Shown here: positions 59,301 through 64,000 of the stretch, piece after piece
Layout: each line of letters starts with the position of its first letter
How positions within the stretch are numbered: position 1 is the stretch's first letter
Assembly (NCBI GenBank): GCA_020284085.1
Contig: JACEVL010000156.1
Span: 1-64,000, forward strand
Direction: 5' to 3'
Source: Aporrectodea caliginosa
Taxonomy: Eukaryota > Annelida > Clitellata > Crassiclitellata > Lumbricidae
DNA: 64,000 nt
Program-made: the position numbers and the translations under genes
Notes under the pieces: model-generated
Database searches by the model: none
What the model was told of the DNA's origin: nothing
Seen by the model: the letters and a program-made list of their open reading frames with translations, nothing else

Positions 59301-59835
59301 TAATCAGATTGCGTCCCTTCCATGTACGCCGGATCGGATGATATTAATACCTGGAGCTGATGATGATGCTATGGCTGATAGCAAACTCGTGTTCATTCAC
59401 TCTGTCTCTAAAGGTGGCTTGGCTGGGCGTTCACATATATCAGCTTCTTTCCCTGATTACGCCCAGGGCGCGATGCTTCAACGTTGGATCGCGTGATAAG
59501 TTCCGTTACGTTAGCCAGCTGATGCCGCCGCAGTTGCCTTACATCGAAACGTTACCTGGAAATTATTTTTTGCGTATTAATTTCAGAATATTGACAAATT
59601 CGGCGGCCGTTTAATACGTAGCTGTAACTACCCTAAAAATTTCATCTAGGCCTACTCACTGCTAACCAAAGACCTTCAGCAACATCTAAGAGTCACTTTC
59701 GATTAAACAATCACCGTTGGTCGGTCATTCAGTCTGTGTGCATGAGCATTGAGAATGGAGATGCGAATGTGTATGAGCATGAGTAGTTTGTCTAGAACTC
59801 TATCACTTCTATCGGTCTATTCTTCCATCCTCTCT

Positions 59836-59897
<62 letters not shown>

Positions 59898-60248
59898 CTC
59901 CCTTCTTCTCTCCCTCTTTATCTAGCCAACTTCAAATACGATTAGCCTCTTGTATGCGATACAAGTTGACAAAAAACCATGTAATGTTTCTGTAGTATTC
60001 GTCAAAATGTCCTCTTAATAGACGATGCAATAATTCACTTGCATGATCAGTTGCCTGAAAGGTGACATCTGAGGCGTTTGTTGTGAACTGTTGTCTCTTC
60101 AGCATATGCATCTCTGACCAATTCGGTTTACCTGGATGTCAGCCTCGGGATTAGGGATGGTTCCGCCTTCCACGTTCCACACAACTGCGTTCAGGTAGAA
60201 GACGAAGAGGAAGAGACGAACCAGGTTCACCAACAGGTATCAAAATAG
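35797..60248 (+). CDS. Ependymin-related secreted protein, four exons
   Basis: Spliced gene: exons 35797-36081, 52316-52394, 57043-57195 and 60103-60248. All introns are GT-AG, phases 0, 1, 1, giving ~220 residues. Residues ~10-32 are a hydrophobic signal peptide (LAPSTILAVLTLCGSQA). Then come family motifs in the right order: CVPDQWEG (res ~36-43), RVHYDYNNRRCSM, YKYIISEEGCYQI, FLGQYILGTNIPVGMWQI, ENCVPISEEIY, SVYLDVSLGIRDGSAF and PHNCV. Cysteines occur at the spacing expected of ependymin/EPDR proteins, which are secreted, disulphide-bonded, lipid- or calcium-binding glycoproteins. NLT in exon 3 is one possible N-glycosylation site. The last exon ends in an acidic stretch and TAG at 60246-60248. 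Introns of 16.2, 4.6 and 2.9 kb are full of mobile elements. No clear AATAAA was found close to the stop. Confidence 0.87.
36082..38320. other. Intron 1 of the ependymin-related gene, first part
   Basis: CATA/TTAC-rich short repeats at 36135-36330 and two TAGGCCTA palindromes (36230-36237, 37190-37197). Short ORFs (37253-37456, 37591-37824) lack recognisable domains. Confidence 0.5.
38321..38387 (+). repeat. (TA)n microsatellite
   Basis: Nearly pure TA dinucleotides with one AATTA interruption. Confidence 0.95.
38860..39165 (-). pseudogene. LINE RT C-terminal fragment
   Basis: The minus strand reads QSVLNAAARLIARLPRFSHI, then TEQLHWVPLTAWIQFKILFL and CKAFLGQTPLYLCDLI, the LHW(V/L)P region of CR1/L2 LINEs. 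It is truncated on both sides. Confidence 0.8.
39166..40609. other. Intron 1, middle part
   Basis: No element end or domain recognised; one TAGGCCTA at 40136-40143. Confidence 0.4.
40610..42090 (+). pseudogene. Heavily decayed LINE (L2/CR1-like)
   Basis: Plus-strand fragments in several frames follow LINE RT order: FQFAYRKLALLK, then FGFSDPALGWFPPYLHHRTQ (about 40795), a position matching GVPQGSVLGPLLF as YVVSQFSLLDQLLF, ADDTQLFL-like FFSFGGSKSDLALK, IIIDSTVSFSD, SDWITVTHFHWH-type LDYCNS region (about 41380), LHWLPVEQRIQSKIFL (about 41520) and SVTGPTPGNLLYYFGK (about 41700). Stops and indels are frequent. It ends near GGCGCTATAGAAGT (about 42073). It contains a 38-bp tandem repeat. Confidence 0.75.
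41805..41937 (+). repeat. 38-bp tandem repeat in the LINE remnant
   Basis: CTCTTCCAACTCGATTTCAT followed by TTCGAACCTAAGACKCAC is repeated about 3.5 times with almost no differences. The unit corresponds to the LINE's C-terminal KTHLFQLDFIS codons, so the expansion happened after LINE insertion. Confidence 0.9.
42091..43204. other. Intron 1 stretch with decayed ends
   Basis: CAGTGGCGTAAC at 42100-42111 matches the hAT MITE end, but no inverse partner was found within ~1 kb. CATA-type microsatellite at 43128-43196. Confidence 0.5.
43205..43400 (-). pseudogene. LINE 3' end with (GAAT)n tail
   Basis: On the minus strand: VAGPMVWNGLPLTLRL-like coding with LEFI, then GGTTGGGTCGGGAGCCTTCT, AGTAGTAACCTTGAAGGGGC and GCTATATAAATC, ending in GAATGAATGAAT. 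This is the same tail family as at 15850-15911. It is truncated to ~190 bp. Confidence 0.8.
43401..45194. other. Intron 1 stretch
   Basis: Scattered CATA repeats near 43460-43640 and three TAGGCCTA palindromes (43426, 43852, 44438). ORFs at 44011-44346 and 44282-44500 show no domain. Nothing else recognised. Confidence 0.4.
45190..45306 (+). repeat. GACA/GAGA microsatellite
   Basis: GACAGAGA/GGGAGACA repeats, similar to the arrays at 7322 and 17217 but without the surrounding dispersed repeat. Confidence 0.9.
45307..45930. other. Intron 1 stretch, purine-rich
   Basis: GGAGGGAAAG/AGGGAGA-rich tract at 45570-45660. No gene recognised. Confidence 0.4.
45940..46070 (+). repeat. Dispersed 'CTGGTGTCCTGCGCTTGG' repeat, copy 2
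   Basis: GCGCTCGTGAATAAGCTGGT, CCTGCGCTTGGCTTTTGAGT and GGCGCTTTAGAAGT match the reverse complement of 46670-46775 very closely, and 10200-10295 more distantly. Copies 2 and 3 lie inverted to each other ~600 bp apart. Confidence 0.75.
46640..46775 (-). repeat. Dispersed 'CTGGTGTCCTGCGCTTGG' repeat, copy 3
   Basis: The minus strand contains AGCGCTCGTGAATAAGCTGG, GTCCTGCGCTTGGTTTTCGA and GTGGCGCTTTAGAAGTTTGG, then ACGATTACGATTACCATGTG. See copy 2. Confidence 0.75.
46776..47199. other. Intron 1 stretch
   Basis: Two TAGGCCTA palindromes (46983-46990, 47136-47143). TTGTCGACAAGAACA near 46996 recurs at 47492. No gene recognised. Confidence 0.4.
47200..47300 (+). pseudogene. LINE 3' tail fragment
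   Basis: CTTAAGACTATACTGTTTGA, GGGCTGGGAGCGCTCCTGAG and GTCTTGAAGGGGCGCTATAT match the LINE tail at 15820-15895. Confidence 0.8.
47722..48012 (-). CDS. Possible small secreted protein (96 codons)
   Basis: The minus-strand frame from ATG 48012 begins MTSVFYPLLALCGCISA, a plausible signal peptide, then VPRPFYPWPAPTPDPPIHRY, a proline-rich stretch, and ends FGKDAFWRET before TAG. No family is recognised and no dibasic neuropeptide pattern is clear. It lies antisense in intron 1 of the ependymin-related gene and overlaps a longer plus-strand open frame (47550-48059), so coding status is uncertain. It may be one exon of a larger gene or chance. Confidence 0.28.
   Translation of the reverse strand: MTSVFYPLLALCGCISAVPRPFYPWPAPTPDPPIHRYTPNIAPNSIIGHLNTSIDIHPSKNSSHLQNVNLDLNGKPEIDSLCLLLAFGKDAFWRET
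48013..48453. other. Intron 1 stretch
   Basis: Nothing recognised. Confidence 0.35.
48461..49060 (+). mobile_element. Foldback-type element with GCGC-rich inverted ends
   Basis: The left end contains ATAAAAGCGCGCAGGACAAA and TGCGCGCCGACGAAAGCGCG; the right end contains GTCGGCGCGCTTTTGTCTTG and CGCGCTTTTGTTACG, the inverse of it with extra internal copies of GCGC(T/A)TTTGTCGG. TTCCACT flanks both sides (48454-48460, 49061-49067), a probable 7-8 bp target duplication. The interior has the same ATCAATCCAACTTC minisatellite (about 48675-48885) as the element at 27031-27495. No coding sequence. Confidence 0.7.
49068..49619. other. Intron 1 stretch
   Basis: AT-rich; no gene recognised. Confidence 0.35.
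49620..49909 (-). mobile_element. tRNA-derived SINE with LINE-type tail
   Basis: Read on the minus strand: a tRNA-like head (GGGGCGCGGTGGTGTAGGGG, then GCGGGTTCGAATCC, a pol III B box), a body (GGACCCTGGGCAAGTCCTTC, ATGCGCTTCGGCGTGAAACT) and a tail (TCGGGAGCGCCTCTGAGTAG, CTTGAAGGGGCGCTATATAA) ending in (GAAT)n. The tail matches the LINE at 14492-15911. A 54-bp part of the head including the B box is duplicated in tandem (49784-49837 and 49838-49891), so this copy has two B boxes. Confidence 0.85.
49910..51600. other. Intron 1 stretch
   Basis: A GC-richer patch at 50450-50960 has overlapping ORFs on both strands (50454-50741 plus, 50429-50722 minus) without domains. AGACAGTCTCTTGTTTGTGT (near 50320) forms an inverted pair with GAATGTACACAAACAG (50308). 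No gene assigned. Confidence 0.35.
51601..52315. other. Intron 1, last part
   Basis: Short GACA/GAGA run at 51590-51655, AATAAT run near 51770 and 51910, and one TAGGCCTA at 51924-51931. Ends at the exon 2 acceptor. Confidence 0.45.
52316..52394 (+). CDS. Ependymin-related gene, exon 2
   Basis: 79 nt after TTTTTTTATCAAG, encoding GYKYIISEEGCYQIRTDEVM and QKMCLP; donor GTAACA. Phase 0 in, 1 out. Confidence 0.87.
52640..54230 (+). pseudogene. Decayed LINE with internal tandem duplication
   Basis: Plus-strand fragments: VFGSTRSHLVSSGF (about 52805), LYSILSTPMI-type YTDDL region, AFCAWISFYRLRLNPGKIQ (about 53005), LFIWLDSREQIGEIDL, VTLDRQLTFSKHLR (about 53175), CFHHIRTIGRSFITQ, later HKSFALVGPTVCG (about 54025). 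This matches the LINE at 14492-15911 (RLNPSKTQFIWLG, VTLDQELTFAPH, QFRTVARSL). The block 53010-53440 is repeated at 53460-53860. It ends with GCGCTATATAAATC near 54210. Confidence 0.78.
54231..54539. other. Intron 2 stretch
   Basis: Nothing recognised. Confidence 0.35.
54540..56505 (-). mobile_element. DNA transposon with TAGGGTGG ends (copy B)
   Basis: The left end is TAGGGTGGTC and the right end, reverse-complemented, TAGGGTGGTCC. A subterminal inverted repeat about 110-130 bp inside reads TATTTAGGAGTTGCACAAG (about 54648) and, reverse-complemented from the right (about 56372-56391), TATCTAGGGGTTGCACAAG. These resemble copy A's TTTAGAGGTCGCGCC. At 1966 bp it is almost as long as copy A without its LTR insertion. 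The protein remnants run on the minus strand. The 8-bp flanks (CTATGCAG, ATATATAC) do not match well, so a target duplication is not resolved. It lies in intron 2 of the ependymin-related gene. Confidence 0.72.
54950..55575 (-). pseudogene. Transposon protein remnants (copy B)
   Basis: The minus-strand frame 55575-55273 reads VRRNFLKSIDRMFDIAHQDA, then LERRSRVYMAGKDRVFIQKM and EERHERSKNDMEVL. After a stop, further pieces read QIAAALD, SKVTNRKAPHLLAATTQSL (about 55140-55080), then NATEKRDVKLIQDYNSILTN and DEDQKPYLL (about 55044-54960). The pattern FDIAHxDA, AALDxSK, HLLAxxxQSL, ND(x)AERG, QKQxLLQ is that of an uncharacterised transposon-associated protein type in invertebrates (from memory). 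Copy A carries the last part. Stops and frame changes make it a pseudogene. Confidence 0.6.
56506..57042. other. Intron 2, last part
   Basis: AT-rich, no element recognised; ends at the exon 3 acceptor. Confidence 0.4.
57043..57195 (+). CDS. Ependymin-related gene, exon 3
   Basis: 153 nt after TGTTTGCTTAG, encoding EEAEFLGQYILGTNIPVGMW, then ITSPFNLTTRT and ENCVPISEEIYMSKG; donor GTTAGT. Phase 1 in, 1 out. Confidence 0.87.
57327..57632 (+). mobile_element. hAT MITE with CAGTGCTGTCCAAC ends
   Basis: CAGTGCTGTCCAAC at the left is matched by GTTGGACAGCACT at the right, with the last base changed. ACTTAGAC (57319-57326) and AACTAGAC (57633-57640) fit a diverged 8-bp target duplication. GCGGCTCGCGG and GCGGCCCTCGGC lie just inside. 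306 bp, no transposase. Confidence 0.75.
57641..58276. other. Intron 3 stretch
   Basis: ORFs here (57631-57906 minus, 57897-58085 plus) show no domain. Nothing recognised. Confidence 0.35.
58277..58351 (-). tRNA. tRNA-like sequence, probable SINE head or pseudogene
   Basis: 75 nt on the minus strand. A box-like TGGTTGAATG, a perfect T-arm GCGGG-TTCGATA-CCCGC (B box GGTTCGATACC), and an acceptor with GGGG/CCCC pairing but mismatches at three of seven positions. No convincing anticodon arm. This is more likely a tRNA-derived repeat than a working tRNA gene. Confidence 0.4.
58352..59829. other. Intron 3 stretch
   Basis: An open plus-strand frame at 59041-59496 (151 codons) includes RKRKMTTATTLL but no recognisable domain. 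One TAGGCCTA at 59647-59654. No gene assigned. Confidence 0.35.
59830..59892 (+). repeat. (CT)n microsatellite
   Basis: About 60 bp of CT repeat in intron 3, roughly 210 bp upstream of exon 4. Confidence 0.95.
60103..60248 (+). CDS. Ependymin-related gene, exon 4
   Basis: Starts after TGTCTCTTCAG with AYASLTNSVYLDVSLGIRDG, then AFHVPHNCVQVEDEEEE, and ends VHQQVSK before TAG. GTATCA inside the last codons could be a weak donor; if used, the acceptor at 61461-61462 would add only about eight codons before a stop. Confidence 0.82.
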
Positions 60249-61258
<1,010 letters not shown>

Positions 61259-62639
61259 AAAGAGAGCAAGATGGAGAGAGAGAGAGTAATGGCGGCTGAG
61301 CCTTCAAGTAAAGCCGTCCTCCGATCAGCTACGTATAATATGGTCTTCTGTTAAACCCGTCTCCTCGTCGATCCGTCAGTGTATGTGTCGACTGTGAACA
61401 ACCAGATACGACTTCGTTCGTTCCGCTGAGGCTCGTAAACGTTAAGTCCTGCTTCTTCTTAGGTCCGGCGTGTATCCAGCGAGCCGTAGAGAATGCAGAT
61501 CAACGGACGAATGAGCAAATTCCTGGCCACGGACTCCGAGAAACCATCGCTCAATCCTTGCTCTTAGTGGACGCTGCTGCTGCTGCTGTAAAGTCTTCGC
61601 TTAATTCACAAGCCGGCAATTTCCGCTGTTATTCGATTCACTGATCATGACAACATCACATGGTCCACTACTGACACGTTCTTACGACGCTCTGTGCAAA
61701 TGGTCTATTGCTAGTAGATGTCCAATATTGACGATCGAATATCTCAATTCTGCTGCTGAGAATTCTTACTATTGTGGTTTCATTCTAAATTAATGACGAT
61801 GTTTTCTGATGTTTTCTATTTAGCCTACTGTGTTTCCGTCTAAATTCAGACCATAATCCTTTCTGTTTAAAAATTTAACAGCTGGAATTTCTTTCTCGGT
61901 AAACAACCTTACCATATCCCTTCTACATTATTAACAGTGTAGTGTTTCCCGTGAAGAGTACTATTTGATACTCTCGAGTCTAAACCAAACGCGGCTGCGC
62001 TTAGTACATAAAGTTCTTTTTGTTTCCTATTATAATTAGTATCATTTATTACTCGATTTGGTTGGTATTGTTTCCTCATTCAGACTCACCGATGCATTTC
62101 AATTCAACTGTGTGCTGACTGATATAGCGTGCGTTATTCCAGGAAATCTATTACTCCAATGGACCCGTTTAAGTTCAATCCTCAGAGGTCATTATAATAT
62201 TATATTCCCCAGACTTCTACGTGTGTAGTCGCTGAAAACTCCAAAGCTCTTTACGATTAATTTTTCTACAATTGCAACGTTAAAGATGTTACGTGATGCA
62301 TAAGTTAAATAGGCTACATTTGAATGACTTATTCTACATGTATTGGTTCTAGTACTACGTTTCTTACGCCCATGCATTAATTAAGCGGTTGTAAGCAGTT
62401 TTCAAAGCACTATGTCTTCGTATTTGAGCAGAGTACCTGTTAAGTGGTCTTCAAGTATCTTTACTTCTGCGTCTCAATTACAATTTCTTTCGAGTGGCTC
62501 TTATTTCGAAGTCTATTCTTGGAAATATTATGCACATGTAACTTCTAATTTCGACCATTGTTAACTCTGTCATAATTACGACTCCCGTCAATTTCATGAA
62601 GAGTTGCAATTTGGAATGGGTTTCCTATGTCTACGCTTG
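61259..62639. other. Intergenic stretch
   Basis: No element or gene recognised. An acceptor-like TTCTTCTTAG at 61453-61462 precedes ~60 open codons, but with no domain. Confidence 0.35.
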
Positions 62640-62790
62640 ATGTACAGTACTCTTGTCACCAAGTTTTATTCCAGCCTTAAGACTGTTCTCTTTAGCCGTG
62701 GTTGAGTCGGGAGTGCTGCTGAGTAGATTACCTTGAAGGAGCGCTATATAAATCTCCGATAGGAATGATTCAGAATGAATGAATGAACTT
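62640..62790 (+). pseudogene. LINE 3' end with (GAAT)n tail
   Basis: FYSSLKTVLFSRG-type coding (TTTTATTCCAGCCTTAAGAC, TGTTCTCTTTAGCCGTGG), then TCGGGAGTGCTGCTGAGTAG, CCTTGAAGGAGCGCTATATA and GAATGAATGAATGA. Same family as 15780-15911. Confidence 0.82.
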
Positions 62791-63129
62791 AAGCTTCTCA
62801 TCCATATGCTGCCATTATTCCGTGCTCTAGTCATGGCTCCACGTACAGTTTCGCACCATAAGCTCTGATTGGTGTTCACTGTGAGAGGCGCTTAAAAAAT
62901 CTATAAATACAATACAATACAATGCAATAAGCTACCGTCAAACTTCAGCAATGGCTGCATGAACTTCATTCTGCTCGCGATCGTATTATTCGAGTCCTTA
63001 TGTTTACATCATCTGGCGATTAATGCAGATAGAACAGAAGCAGAATCCCAGCTTCAGTTTTCATCTGAGTAACGATGCAACGCTTCATCTACACCACTGG
63101 GACACACTTAGATGCAGTTTCATCATGTA
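62791..63129. other. Intergenic stretch
   Basis: A SINE/LINE-tail-like GAGGCGCTTAAAAAATCTAT followed by ACAAT repeats at 62885-62930. Nothing else recognised. Confidence 0.45.
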
Positions 63130-63420
63130 AGTATGAATTCATCTGGACCTTTATATAGCTCATTTTTGGAACCCCTCAAAAGTGCTATGAACATGGCTGT
63201 ACAAGGGATTCTGAACAGGTGGGTCTAACATACATAGCTAGAAAAGGTAGCTTGAGCAGAGTTTAAAAGGACAACTCGAATGTCAGCTGGAAGGTTGTTC
63301 CAAAGGGATGGACCAACCCATGAGAGTGCACGGTGCACTCATGTTGATGTACGGCAGCGAGAGACTGCAGAAGATCTCCACAGGCGAATAAAGAAAGCGA
63401 CAGGCAACCTGAGCTGAAAC
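63130..63420 (-). pseudogene. LINE ORF C-terminal fragment
   Basis: On the minus strand: VGPSLWNNLPADIRVVLLNS, then AQATFSSYVC, the conserved GPSLWNxLP block of LINE ORF2 C-termini. A stop follows and the 3' part is decayed. Confidence 0.72.
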
Positions 63421-64000
63421 CGGAGCTAAGAAACCTATTGACAAACAGCTCACGTATACATGTATGATGGAATGAATTGAATGAGAGCCAGGGGAACATA
63501 GAGGAAGACGAACTAGGGCTAGTCATAGGGGAAAATTAAGGATTTAAATAGCCATCTACGGGAAACAACCTTTTGTATGTATGATGGAGCAGAGCCAGCC
63601 AATGAAGTCCGGTCAAGGAGTTCACTGTTGGTTTAATATGTTCCGCTTCGACAGGTCAATCATCCACCAGCATCGCTTCAGACCACGAGCTAAGCTGTTC
63701 TGTTCTACAGTATTGTCTGGACAATTTATTTTCTCTGCTTGGCCCAGTTCTTCAAGTCTGCTTTCGAAACCTCTTAAAATCGTCTTCCGTGATATGCTAT
63801 CAAGTTTTTCTCCGAACTTTATTATTCTGTTTTAACTCAGAAAAAACTTCTTTTCTACCTCATTTTCAATCGTTTCGGGATTACGGATGTTCTATACATT
63901 AGCACACTCTCAAGTAATATACGCCTAAATAAACTGAATAAGAAAGCCATGTCCTGGTATATCCTATGTCGCTGCTTCAGTAGGCTTGAATGATCGGGAC
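63421..64000. other. Window end, unassigned
   Basis: No gene, element end or microsatellite recognised. Confidence 0.35.

Noticed and set aside
59041..59496. 151-codon plus-strand ORF in intron 3
   Set aside because: No recognisable domain or splice signals at its ends.
61463..61643. Extra 3' exon of the ependymin-related gene
   Set aside because: Acceptor-like TTCTTCTTAG is present, but in the frame set by exon 4 it stops after about eight codons; the stop at 60246-60248 is simpler.

Overview
This window is a piece of a large, repeat-rich animal genome, not a microbial one. It has GT-AG introns of up to 16 kb, long microsatellites, and many families of retrotransposons and DNA transposons. 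The host genes, an ependymin-related secreted protein, an F-box-like/beta-propeller protein and a C2H2 zinc-finger array, suit a marine invertebrate. Echinoderm or another invertebrate deuterostome is my guess, but the sequence alone does not fix the species.

Host genes. (1) A minus-strand gene at 12406-8618 has four exons that join in frame into a ~400-residue protein with an F-box-like domain and a C-terminal propeller-like region. (2) A minus-strand zinc-finger gene (25819-24186) carries about fifteen C2H2 fingers on one large exon, with a decayed tandem copy of its 5' part just upstream. (3) A plus-strand ependymin-related gene has four short exons (35797-36081, 52316-52394, 57043-57195, 60103-60248) spread over 24 kb. 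They encode a ~220-residue secreted protein and hold the right half of the window together, because most elements there lie in its introns. A possible small secreted peptide ORF lies antisense in intron 1 (48012-47722).

Mobile elements are extensively nested. 128-7028: a DNA transposon with TAG(G/T)GTGGCCC ends and an 8-bp target duplication, itself split by a Ty3-type LTR retrotransposon (1796-6739) that has lost most of RT, RNase H and integrase. A second member of the same DNA transposon family is at 54540-56505. 14450-16010: a LINE inserted into a SINE whose 3' tail matches the LINE's own. 19625-23204: a piggyBac-like element (TTAA ends) holding two truncated LINEs, one with a 36-bp target duplication. 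26720-27740: a hAT-like element with a second TIR element inside. 29365-30552: another piggyBac-like element containing a tandem array rich in TGACGTCA. Smaller elements with recognisable ends lie at 12968-13418, 13993-14448, 32685-33007, 48461-49060 and 57327-57632. Decayed LINE pieces are scattered throughout.

31.5-34.9 kb is a tandem set of ~1-kb units separated by TAA arrays. An 8-bp palindrome, TAGGCCTA, occurs 19 times across otherwise unrelated sequence, far above chance. The least explained item is the TAGGGTGG-ended transposon family, whose two copies share length, subterminal inverted repeats and protein motifs.
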